DNA of 64,000 nucleotides from Neisseriaceae bacterium (GTDB lineage Bacteria > Pseudomonadota > Gammaproteobacteria > Burkholderiales > UBA11063), in the NCBI GenBank assembly GCA_003963245.1, contig RXJX01000014.1, positions 228,894 to 292,893 on the forward strand. The letters are read 5' to 3'. This document shows positions 45,848 through 53,794 of this stretch, one piece after another (the stretch's first letter is position 1; every line of letters begins with the position of its first letter). The notes beneath the pieces are model-generated. The model was not told the origin of the DNA. It did not search any database and saw only the letters and a program-made list of their open reading frames with translations. The position numbers were made by a program, and so were the translations under genes.

Positions 45848-47236
45848 ATGTTAAATTATATCAACCTAAGCCAACGACTTATAGATGCTGATTATGCGGT
45901 GCGTGGTCGCATCGTAATTCGTGCACAAGAACTTGAAAAACAAGGCAAAAAAATTACCTACTGCAACATTGGTAATCCACATGCTTTTGCACAAAAACCT
46001 ATGACCTATGTCCGTGAAGTTTTAAGTTTGCTAGAGTTTCCAAACCTACTTGAACAAGACATTACGGAGCTCTTTCATCCTGACTCAATTGAGCGTGCTA
46101 AATCAATCCTCAAAGCGCTCCCTGAAGGTGTTGGAGCTTATTCCGCTAGTGCAGGTGTTGAATTTGCGCGGGTAGCTGTTGCTGAATTTATTCGTAAACG
46201 AGATAATATTCCGGCGGACTCTGAGCGGATTATCTTAACTGACGGTGCGAGTAAAGCTGCACAGTCGGTTATTACCGCGATTATCAAAAATCCTACAGAT
46301 GGTTTAATGTTACCTGTGCCACAATATCCAATGTATAGTGCTACTCTAACCTTAGTTGGTGGACAAAGTATTGGCTATTATCTGGATGAAGCAAATCACT
46401 GGCAACTTAATGAAGAAAGTTTACTTGATAGTTACAATACCGCTAAGATGAACAAACTTAATCCCGTGGCAATTACTGTAATTAACCCGGGTAATCCAAC
46501 CGGTGCTGTCCTATCTTATGACAATATTAAAATGATTATTAATTTTGCACGTAAGCATAATCTATCTATTTTAGCGGACGAAGTTTATCAAGAAAATATT
46601 TACAGTAAAACAGCTAAATTCCATTCATTTGCCAAAGTTATGCATGAAATGCAGATAACTGATGTAAGCTTATTCAGCTTTCACTCTATGTCTAAAGGTT
46701 ATTATGGAGAATGCGGACATCGCTCAGGTTATCTTGAAGTACGCAATGTTCCCGATGATGTGTTTGCTCAATTTGTAAAACTTCAGTCTATTAATCTTTG
46801 TGCTAATTTAGCTGGGCAAATTGCTTGTTATCTTATGGTTTCACCACCTGAGCCGGGTGACGCTAGTTATGATTTATATCTTAAGGAAAAAACGCTTATT
46901 TTAAGCGATTTAAAAGAAAAGGCACAAATTATTGGTAGCGAACTAAATAATATAGATGGTCTGAGTGTTAATATTCCTGAAGGCGCAATGTATGCTTTTG
47001 TTAAAATTGAGTTACCTGCAGCACATATTAATCGAAATGCAGAATCGGCAATTGATGAAAAATATTGTATGGCTCTGCTCGAAGATACAGGAATATGTGT
47101 TGTACCCGGCTCTGGATTTGGACAATTTCCTAATACACTTCATTTCCGCACGACGTTTTTGCCACCCCGCGAGCAAATTATTGAGTTAGTGGAGCAATTG
47201 AGGGTATTTCATAAGAAATATCTTGAACAGCTATAA
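45848..47236 (+). CDS. Alanine aminotransferase, eukaryote-like
   Basis: A 462-aa PLP aminotransferase (fold type I) with the signature of eukaryotic alanine aminotransferases (GPT/ALT): YCNIGNPHAFAQKPM at 38-52 and FHSMSKGYYGECGHRSGY at 278-294, which contains the PLP lysine Lys283. Reaction: L-alanine plus 2-oxoglutarate to pyruvate plus glutamate, inferred. Most bacterial Ala transaminases belong to other branches (AlaA/AvtA), so this may reflect an old transfer or a rare bacterial branch. No ribosome site is visible; it is followed by a terminator. Confidence 0.87.
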   Translation: MLNYINLSQRLIDADYAVRGRIVIRAQELEKQGKKITYCNIGNPHAFAQKPMTYVREVLSLLEFPNLLEQDITELFHPDSIERAKSILKALPEGVGAYSASAGVEFARVAVAEFIRKRDNIPADSERIILTDGASKAAQSVITAIIKNPTDGLMLPVPQYPMYSATLTLVGGQSIGYYLDEANHWQLNEESLLDSYNTAKMNKLNPVAITVINPGNPTGAVLSYDNIKMIINFARKHNLSILADEVYQENIYSKTAKFHSFAKVMHEMQITDVSLFSFHSMSKGYYGECGHRSGYLEVRNVPDDVFAQFVKLQSINLCANLAGQIACYLMVSPPEPGDASYDLYLKEKTLILSDLKEKAQIIGSELNNIDGLSVNIPEGAMYAFVKIELPAAHINRNAESAIDEKYCMALLEDTGICVVPGSGFGQFPNTLHFRTTFLPPREQIIELVEQLRVFHKKYLEQL

Positions 47237-47260
47237 CCACCATATCACATAAAAACCAAC

Positions 47261-47287
47261 GACGTCAAATTTATGGCGTCTTTTTTT
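47261..47287 (+). terminator. Rho-independent terminator after the alanine aminotransferase gene
   Basis: A 7-bp stem with one G-T pair (47261-47267 with 47274-47280), then seven T at 47281-47287. Confidence 0.8.
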
Positions 47288-47347
47288 GCATTATATTTGT
47301 AAATGTTTGTTTTTGCAACATAACCACAATTAAATTAGGTTGATTGC

Positions 47348-47377
47348 TTGACTATTTTACGCCCTTTGTATTATAAT
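47348..47377 (+). promoter_or_regulatory. Strong sigma-70 promoter for the second outer-membrane protein gene
   Basis: TTGACT and a perfect TATAAT (47372-47377) are separated by 18 bases. Expected transcript start near 47384, about 90 bases before the ATG. Confidence 0.85.
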
Positions 47378-47394
47378 CCCTACTTATAGAGTGG

Positions 47395-47428
47395 TCTTGC
47401 TTTCATTTATGAGAGACTTGAAGCAAGA
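47395..47428 (+). promoter_or_regulatory. 5'-leader hairpin of the second outer-membrane protein mRNA
   Basis: An 8-bp inverted repeat (47395-47402 with 47421-47428) with an 18-base loop lies near the expected 5' end. By analogy with ompA it may stabilise the mRNA or be a target of an sRNA; this is inference. Confidence 0.4.
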
Positions 47429-47474
47429 TTATATTCACAGACAATGTAAATAATTTTAAAAAAAGGGCTTTGTA

Positions 47475-48233
47475 ATGAAAAAACTTCTTGCAGTGATTTT
47501 AGCTAGTACTTCCGTAGTCGCAATAGCAGACACTTTCCAAGATTTCAATAATAACGTTTATGCTGGTTATAATAATACCTCGATCAACCAAGGTCAATTT
47601 GGTACAGGTAATTCATGGACACTAGGTTCTACTATACAGACTAAGAATAACATCTGGATAAACGTTGAAGCAAATGATTCGGTTTATCAATCTCAATTAC
47701 AATATTCTCCTAATGCCTCAGTGCCAATTGGTTCTAACTATGCCCAAGCTCTAATCACAGCTAAAGCAGGTTATGCATTCCAATTCTTTGGTGATTCATC
47801 AAATGGTTTCCAAGTTATCCCTTATTTAACCTATACCTATGGTACAACTATGACTAACTTAAATCAGTATTATGGTTTAGGTGTTAAACCAGAATATCGC
47901 TTGTTAGACAATTTGAAATTCTCACTTGATATGACTGCTTATGATGCGACTCAAGATGGAAATACTGCGGCAGGCTACATCCCTGGTGCGACTAATACTG
48001 CAGGTGCTGCAATTCCAGCTGGCTTCAATGGAACTAGCCCACTTTTTGCAGGTCAAATGAATTACGGTTGGACATCAGATTTCCGCTATACACTTAATCC
48101 GGAAATTCAATACGATATCGCTAGAACTATCTTAATCGCCGGTGGTTATAAATATGACCAATCATTCAATGCAGCAACACCAAATTCTGATGGTAACTCA
48201 ACTGTTTATTTCAAAGTTGGTTACTTGTTCTAA
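47475..48233 (+). CDS. Small outer-membrane beta-barrel protein (second paralogue)
   Basis: A 252-aa protein with a signal peptide (cleavage after AIA near residue 18), repeated aromatic/alternating beta strands and a terminal phenylalanine (YFKVGYLF), the classical outer-membrane assembly signal. I do not recognise its family, but it resembles the gene at 24483-25283 in strand spacing and in GYAF, PYLTYTYG and EYRLL segments. The AAGGG ribosome site is 7 bases before the ATG. The strong promoter and terminators suggest high expression. Confidence 0.8.
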   Translation: MKKLLAVILASTSVVAIADTFQDFNNNVYAGYNNTSINQGQFGTGNSWTLGSTIQTKNNIWINVEANDSVYQSQLQYSPNASVPIGSNYAQALITAKAGYAFQFFGDSSNGFQVIPYLTYTYGTTMTNLNQYYGLGVKPEYRLLDNLKFSLDMTAYDATQDGNTAAGYIPGATNTAGAAIPAGFNGTSPLFAGQMNYGWTSDFRYTLNPEIQYDIARTILIAGGYKYDQSFNAATPNSDGNSTVYFKVGYLF

Positions 48234-48254
48234 GCCTAAATTAATTAAGCTAAT

Positions 48255-48288
48255 AAGAAAAGCCGCTGATATATCAGCGGCTTTTCTT
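48255..48288. terminator. Bidirectional terminator between the outer-membrane protein and nnr genes
   Basis: A long perfect inverted repeat (48255-48270 with 48273-48288) with A-rich and T-rich flanks, usable for both converging transcripts. Confidence 0.88.
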
Positions 48289-48319
48289 AACAGATAATCA
48301 AACTAACCTAGTGCAAGAG

Positions 48320-49810
48320 CTATTGAAATAATTTCCCATACACCATTTCATTGATGACAGAACTAGCTTCTTCAGCTACAAGGCTAGCCAAAATACCATT
48401 GTAACCACGCTTTTGAATCACTAAACGATCCGCTGCTAAGCCATGGACAAAAACACCAAGACGCGTTGCATCCAACATTTCCATACCCTGCGCAAGAAAG
48501 GCGGCAATTAAACCAGTCAAAGTATCCCCCTGCCCGGCATTAGCTAAACCAGGATTACCAGTTGTATTTACAAAGATCTGATTATGAGATTGAATAAGAC
48601 TTCCAGCACCTTTTAAAATTGTCACCGCATTAAGCTTGGTCGAAATATCAGTAATTGACATAAAGCGATTTTCTTGAACCTCATTGACTGTGACTCCAAG
48701 AATTCGTGCTGCTTCACCAGGATGCGGAGTAATAATTTTATAGCGAACTTCACGAAACTTTAATTTTAACTCAAGATTATTTGCTATTAAATTTAGCGCA
48801 TCTGCATCAACCAATAATTTACTATCTTCAATATCATCTAATAATTTATCAAGTACCTTGACTGCTTTATCATCTTGTCCAAGCCCAGGACCAATCGCAA
48901 TTGCATCAAATGCTTGTAAGTTACGGACAATCTCTTTAGGTGACTGACTCATTAATTCAGGCATTGAGAAATCTAATTTAAAGTCATTATCTAATGCACC
49001 AAGTACAACCTTGCCCGCTCCTGCTAATAATGCAGCTCTACCAGCCAAGAATAATGCACCATGCATCCCTTTATTACCACCAATAATAGCAACCGTACCA
49101 TAGCTGCCCTTATTGGTATTAAACTTCATGCGTAAAAGTGGACTATAGTTAATGCTGTCTAAAACATTAAAGTTAGTTGGATATAGTGCATCAGGTAATT
49201 TATACTCAGAGATGTCAACCAATTCTACTACCTGAACTTCTCCACTACAATCTAAACCATCCCCTGTATGTAAGCCAGGTTTATCACTAATAAATGTCAA
49301 AGTACAATCAGCATGAATTGCTTCACCAAATACCTTGCCGCTAAATGGATTTAAACCGCTTGGTGCATCCAGACTCAATACAAAAGAAGATTGTTGATTA
49401 ACTTTCTGAACAATCTTCGCTGTATCAACATCTAATTCATGAGTGAGACCAATCCCATAAATAGCGTCAATAATTAATTGATATTTGGTTAAGTCACTTG
49501 GCATTCTAGTTAATGGTTTTTTAAGCGCAATACAGCGCTCATACCATTGCTGGTTGATGGCAGTATTATCTTTGAATAAGCGGACTAAATCCACCTTGTA
49601 ACCAGCTTCAAGTAAATTAATTGCGGCAGCCATACCATCGCTCCCGTTATTTCCACGACCTGCGATGACTAAAATACGATCTTTTTTATTAAACTGAGAA
49701 CTTACTAATTTGGCAATTGACAAACCAGCCCGTTCAATTAAATTAATCCCCAAATTAGCCGCTTCCTGTTCAATAGTACGTAATTGCAACAGATTAAGAA
49801 AGCTACTCAT
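48320..49810 (-). CDS. nnr: Bifunctional NAD(P)H-hydrate epimerase/dehydratase
   Basis: A 496-aa protein repairing hydrated NAD(P)H. The N-terminal NnrE/YjeF domain (about 1-210) has the GRGNNGSDGMAAA loop near 50-62; the C-terminal NnrD (YjeF_C) dehydratase domain (about 225-490) has ITPHPGEAARILG near 359-371 and GNPGLANAGQGDTLTGLIAA near 416-435. Both halves look complete. GAGG precedes the ATG; it lies downstream of the grxD terminator. Confidence 0.94.
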   Translation of the reverse strand: MSSFLNLLQLRTIEQEAANLGINLIERAGLSIAKLVSSQFNKKDRILVIAGRGNNGSDGMAAAINLLEAGYKVDLVRLFKDNTAINQQWYERCIALKKPLTRMPSDLTKYQLIIDAIYGIGLTHELDVDTAKIVQKVNQQSSFVLSLDAPSGLNPFSGKVFGEAIHADCTLTFISDKPGLHTGDGLDCSGEVQVVELVDISEYKLPDALYPTNFNVLDSINYSPLLRMKFNTNKGSYGTVAIIGGNKGMHGALFLAGRAALLAGAGKVVLGALDNDFKLDFSMPELMSQSPKEIVRNLQAFDAIAIGPGLGQDDKAVKVLDKLLDDIEDSKLLVDADALNLIANNLELKLKFREVRYKIITPHPGEAARILGVTVNEVQENRFMSITDISTKLNAVTILKGAGSLIQSHNQIFVNTTGNPGLANAGQGDTLTGLIAAFLAQGMEMLDATRLGVFVHGLAADRLVIQKRGYNGILASLVAEEASSVINEMVYGKLFQ

Positions 49811-49824
49811 TCTATACCTCTAGA

Positions 49825-49848
49825 ATAAAAAAGGCGCATAATTGCGCC
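49825..49848 (-). terminator. Rho-independent terminator after grxD
   Basis: GGCGCA (49833-49838) pairs with TGCGCC (49843-49848) around TAAT. On the minus strand a T run follows. It sits between the grxD stop and the nnr start. Confidence 0.83.
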
Positions 49849-49855
49849 GTTTATT

Positions 49856-50164
49856 TTATTTGAATAATTCTTGTAATTCACCAGACTCATACATCTCTGC
49901 CATGATATCTGAACCCCCGATAAATTCTCCCCGGACATATAACTGCGGAATCGTTGGCCAATTAGAATACTCTTTAATCGCCTGACGCACACTTTCATCC
50001 TCAAGTACATTCACCGTAATAAAATCTTTAACCCCACAAAGCGATAAAATTTTCAATGCTCGCCCCGAAAAGCCACACATAGGAAATTTGGCATTGCCTT
50101 TCATAAATAAAACTACATTATTTTCATGCACTAACTTTTTTATTTGTTCAACAGTATGTTCCAT
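49856..50164 (-). CDS. grxD: Monothiol glutaredoxin GrxD
   Basis: A 102-aa monothiol glutaredoxin with the CGFS active site and the WPTIPQLYV and GGSDIM glutathione-binding segments. GrxD carries iron-sulfur clusters to target apoproteins. The open frame begins at 50182, but the ATG at 50164 has a GGGAG site five bases upstream and gives the usual length. Terminated downstream before nnr. Confidence 0.95.
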   Translation of the reverse strand: MEHTVEQIKKLVHENNVVLFMKGNAKFPMCGFSGRALKILSLCGVKDFITVNVLEDESVRQAIKEYSNWPTIPQLYVRGEFIGGSDIMAEMYESGELQELFK

Positions 50165-50209
50165 GTTACTCCCAATAACCATAAGTTTTAATAAAGTATT
50201 ATAGCAAAT

Positions 50210-50815
50210 CTACCAACGTTTCGTTAAAGAATTATTAATACCCAACTGATCTAAAATACGACTTACAATAAAATTAATTACATCTTCGAGAGTTTGCGGA
50301 TGATTGTAAAATGCCGGAATAGGTGCAACTATTGCCACGCCTAGACGAGATAATTTAAGCATATTTTCCAGATGAATTGCAGAAAACGGAGTCTCTCGTG
50401 GAACGATAATCAAATTTTTACGCTCCTTGAGAATTACATCTGCACTCCTAGTAATTAAATCATCGCCAATTCCATTCGCGATCTTTGCAAGACTAGCCAT
50501 TGAACAAGGACACACCACCATTGCATCATCGACACTAGAGCCTGATGCCATCGGTGCAAACCAATCGGCAGTCGCATATAATTTAAGGTTATCTGAATTA
50601 ACTAAATTTAACTTATCAATCAGTTTTAAGCGCGATTGCTCAATATTCGCACTAAGCATCAAATCAAGCTCTTGCTTAAGTGTAAGGATGCCTGCCTTGC
50701 TAATCACCAAATTAACATGACACCCTTGAAACAAAAGCTCAGACAACAGCTTCATTGCATAAGGCATACCACTGGCACCAGTAATTGCCAATGTCACTCG
50801 ATGAGTCATTATCAA
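50210..50815 (-). CDS. ubiX: Flavin prenyltransferase UbiX
   Basis: UbiX prenylates FMN to make the cofactor of UbiD, the ubiquinone-pathway decarboxylase. The 201-aa protein has the GASGMPYAMKLL flavin motif near 14-25, CSMASLAKIANGIGDDLITR in the middle and a C-terminal PAFYNHPQTLEDVINFIVSR segment. Start: a TTG at 50815 has AAAGGA six bases upstream; the ATG at 50809 is 12 bases from that site. The TTG overlaps the end of the PFK gene by 4 bases, suggesting translational coupling. Confidence 0.92.
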   Translation of the reverse strand: MIMTHRVTLAITGASGMPYAMKLLSELLFQGCHVNLVISKAGILTLKQELDLMLSANIEQSRLKLIDKLNLVNSDNLKLYATADWFAPMASGSSVDDAMVVCPCSMASLAKIANGIGDDLITRSADVILKERKNLIIVPRETPFSAIHLENMLKLSRLGVAIVAPIPAFYNHPQTLEDVINFIVSRILDQLGINNSLTKRW

Positions 50816-52074
50816 TTAAAATCCTTTAATTTCTTGACTACATGCTGCTTATTTAAACGTACATAATCAGGAAGACCATTTTTATACGGCGGGTAATCTT
50901 CGCCTTCAATCAATGGCAAAATATATTCACGACACGGCTCTGCAATATGAAAGCCATCTTCACTGATAAAATCACGTGGCATAAATTTTTCTTTATTCGC
51001 AACTTGTTTCAATGCAACCTGTTCAATACTCCATTGATACGGAGTAGTTGAAACACGCTTAATGTATGGCATTACTGCGTTTGCTCCAGCAAGAGCCATC
51101 TCAACCCCTTTAAAACCTAACTGGTAAGCTTGCTCAACATCAACTGCGGAAGCAATATGCCGTGCTGCACGCTGTAAATAATCGGCAACTGCCCAGTGAT
51201 ATTTATACCCCAAGCGTTTTTTAATAATTCCAGCAATTACAGGTGCAACACCACCCAACTGGTGATGCCCAAAATCATCAACAGTGTGTTGAGAAGCACT
51301 TAATTCCATTCCATAGCGATCTTTAAGCCCCTCAGATACTGCGACCACACAATAACCATAATTTTCTACTGAATATTTAACTTTTTGAATAAAACCATCT
51401 TCATCAAAAGTTATTTCAGGAAACAGTATGATGTGCGGTGGCTGCTCTTCTGACTCACTGGCCAATCCGCAAGCTGCCGCAATCCATCCAGCATTACGCC
51501 CCATAACTTCAAGAATAAAAACCTTAGTTGACGTTTTGTACATTGATTCAAGATCAAAACCAGCTTCACGAATTGAAGTTGCGACATATTTGGCAACCGA
51601 ACCAAAACCAGGACAGTTATCAGTTACAACCAAATCATTATCAATTGTTTTAGGTACATGAATAGCATGAATTGGGTAACCCAGTTCTTCTGCAATTTGT
51701 GAAACTTTTAAACAGGTATCCGCAGAATCATTTCCGCCATTATAGAAAAAATAACCAATATCATAAGCAGCAAAAATCTCAATCAAACGCTCATATTCGC
51801 GACGATTTTGTTCTAGTGATTTTAATTTGTAACGACACGAGCCAAATGCTCCACCGGGCGTATGACGAAGCGCATCAATCATGGATTGCGGCTCCAAACT
51901 AGTGTCAATCAACTCCTCATTTAATACGCCCAAAATACCGTTTGCACCAGCATATAGTGTACCGATTTGATCAGAATATTGACGACAAGCATTAATTACT
52001 CCAGCTGCCGAAGCGTTGATAACGGCAGTTACCCCACCTGATTGCGCGTAAATCGCATTTTTTTTGATTTTCAT
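50812..52074 (-). CDS. Diphosphate-dependent phosphofructokinase
   Basis: A 420-aa phosphofructokinase. PKTIDNDL near 142-149 and GGNDSADT near 116-123 show the features of PPi-dependent enzymes (Asp rather than Gly after the GG pair region, and the Lys of PKTIDND). These use pyrophosphate in place of ATP and run reversibly. The gene begins a run into ubiX. An extended -10 promoter stands at 52105-52113. Confidence 0.87.
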   Translation of the reverse strand: MKIKKNAIYAQSGGVTAVINASAAGVINACRQYSDQIGTLYAGANGILGVLNEELIDTSLEPQSMIDALRHTPGGAFGSCRYKLKSLEQNRREYERLIEIFAAYDIGYFFYNGGNDSADTCLKVSQIAEELGYPIHAIHVPKTIDNDLVVTDNCPGFGSVAKYVATSIREAGFDLESMYKTSTKVFILEVMGRNAGWIAAACGLASESEEQPPHIILFPEITFDEDGFIQKVKYSVENYGYCVVAVSEGLKDRYGMELSASQHTVDDFGHHQLGGVAPVIAGIIKKRLGYKYHWAVADYLQRAARHIASAVDVEQAYQLGFKGVEMALAGANAVMPYIKRVSTTPYQWSIEQVALKQVANKEKFMPRDFISEDGFHIAEPCREYILPLIEGEDYPPYKNGLPDYVRLNKQHVVKKLKDFN

Positions 52075-52104
52075 CTAATTAACCCCATCCAAAGTGTTTG
52101 CGCT

Positions 52105-52113
52105 ATTATACCA
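52105..52113 (-). promoter_or_regulatory. Extended -10 promoter for the PPi-PFK gene
   Basis: On the minus strand TGG directly precedes a perfect TATAAT. I found no -35 at standard spacing, consistent with an extended -10 promoter. Confidence 0.6.
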
Positions 52114-52211
52114 GAATAATTTTATCCCCTAGGTTGCAAATTACCAATGTTTTGATTAACAAAGAAAATACAAAATGATACCCAAGTTGAACCAAGACCT
52201 GACGACTATTA

Positions 52212-52220
52212 TGGTATAAT
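52212..52220 (+). promoter_or_regulatory. Extended -10 promoter for lapAB
   Basis: TGG followed by a perfect TATAAT (52215-52220). It is the divergent mirror of the PPi-PFK promoter. A TTGAAC at 52187 is too far (22 bases). Confidence 0.6.
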
Positions 52221-52265
52221 CAAGCATATATAGTCTCCAAAAGCTAGATAATGAAAGGTAACATT

Positions 52266-52544
52266 ATGAAAATCTTCAAAATTATACTTCAAGTTATAAT
52301 TTTTGTCTTACTCTTGGTTCTGGCAATCAATAATATGCAAACGGTGGAGTTTAATTTCTTTAGTGTTTACATCTTAAAATTACCGTTAATCATTACACTA
52401 GCTATTTTTGCTATTGGAGGATTACTTATCGGTTTACTTTATGGTTTCGTTAATAACCTATCCCTAAAGTCGCAAATTAGCAAATTAAAAAAACAAATAG
52501 ACAAGACAGAAGAGAAAAGCTCTAAAGTCGATCAAATTATTTAA
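52266..52544 (+). CDS. lapA: LapA-like (YciS) membrane protein
   Basis: A 92-aa inner-membrane protein of the LapA/YciS family (DUF1049), with two transmembrane helices (about 5-20 and 35-58) and a charged C-terminal tail. LapA works with LapB in regulating LPS synthesis. I chose ATG 52266 because AAAGG stands 7 bases before it; another ATG at 52251 lacks a site. lapB follows after 17 bases. Confidence 0.87.
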   Translation: MKIFKIILQVIIFVLLLVLAINNMQTVEFNFFSVYILKLPLIITLAIFAIGGLLIGLLYGFVNNLSLKSQISKLKKQIDKTEEKSSKVDQII

Positions 52545-52561
52545 TTTCTGGGAGCTTAGAT

Positions 52562-53728
52562 TTGGATATTTTAGTTATTTGGTTATTAATTACCCCACTA
52601 TTTTTTGCCTTTGGTTGGATTGCTGGGCGTATTGACATGAAAGTAGTTCTGAAGCAAGCCAAACGACTACCTCAACGAATATTTGATAGTGTTGATGCAC
52701 TGGTTGATAATAAAACGGGAATTGCCAGCGACGAACTTAAGCAAGTAGTAGAACAAGAACCACAATTAGTTGAGCTCCAATTCAGCCTTGGGCGCCTATA
52801 CCGTAAACGTGGTGAGAATGATTTAGCTATCAAATTACACACCAAATTGCTTACTTCACAATATGTTTTCTCCAATGAAACCAGAGATAAAATCCGCTTG
52901 GAGTTAGCGCAAGATTTTCAAAAAGCTGGTCTGATTGATCGTTCAGAGGCGACACTCCTCAAATTACTCAATAGCGAAATGTATGGTCATCACGCGCTTG
53001 AAATGCTCCTGTTAATTTACCAACAAGATAAAAATTGGATTGAAGCAATTGATACTGCCAAAAAACTTGCCAGTTCCGATTTCAGCTTCCATACTGAAGT
53101 TGCTCAGTTTAACTGTGAATTAGCACAGGAAGCGATTATTAAATCTTCTTACGACAAAGCTAAAGAGTTTATAGCAACTGCATTGGATACTAATCGTAAA
53201 TGTGTTCGTGCCAATATTTTGCTTGGTGAAGTTCATTATAATCAAGAAGATTATACTACCGCGATTCAAATCTGGCAACAAATCGAGAAGCAAAACTATC
53301 AATACCTACCATTGGTTTTGGATAAAATGTTTGATGCTTATCTGCGTATTGATAAGGTTAAAGAAGGTCTGACGCTTATCAAGGGTTACGCAACTCTATT
53401 CCCGCAGCTTAATCTTCATGATGTTGCATATCAAAAGCTGGCTAACTATGATACGTCTGAAGCAACTGTTGAATATTTACGTAATTCACTCATTCATCGC
53501 CCTAGTGCCAAAGTTGCAGCATTAATTATTGATGCTCGTGCACATATTCTTGAAGCACAAGAAAGTAAAAGTGATGCTGAAAGAATTAAAAATCTGCTGC
53601 TGAAATATAATGATAAGTTATCTTACTATCATTGTGGCTGTTGCAGCTTCAAATCTAAAACTTTCTTCTGGCAATGTCCTGCTTGCTATTCATGGGAAAG
53701 TATCAGCCCCAATAATAATGAGGGATAA
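52562..53728 (+). CDS. lapB: LPS assembly protein LapB (YciM)
   Basis: LapB is an FtsH adaptor that controls LpxC degradation and so LPS level. The 388-aa protein has an N-terminal transmembrane helix (about 1-22), TPR repeats (about 60-330) and a C-terminal rubredoxin-like metal-binding domain with two cysteine pairs (CGCCSF and CPACYSW, near 360-382). It begins at a TTG (52562) with GGAG eight bases upstream. It is coupled with lapA. ftsH and lpxK are also in this window. Confidence 0.93.
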   Translation: MDILVIWLLITPLFFAFGWIAGRIDMKVVLKQAKRLPQRIFDSVDALVDNKTGIASDELKQVVEQEPQLVELQFSLGRLYRKRGENDLAIKLHTKLLTSQYVFSNETRDKIRLELAQDFQKAGLIDRSEATLLKLLNSEMYGHHALEMLLLIYQQDKNWIEAIDTAKKLASSDFSFHTEVAQFNCELAQEAIIKSSYDKAKEFIATALDTNRKCVRANILLGEVHYNQEDYTTAIQIWQQIEKQNYQYLPLVLDKMFDAYLRIDKVKEGLTLIKGYATLFPQLNLHDVAYQKLANYDTSEATVEYLRNSLIHRPSAKVAALIIDARAHILEAQESKSDAERIKNLLLKYNDKLSYYHCGCCSFKSKTFFWQCPACYSWESISPNNNEG

Positions 53729-53794
53729 TCTCTTTCGTTGTTAATATTTCATCAAATTTATCAACAAATTTTTGATTACCTGGGAGTCTAATAA

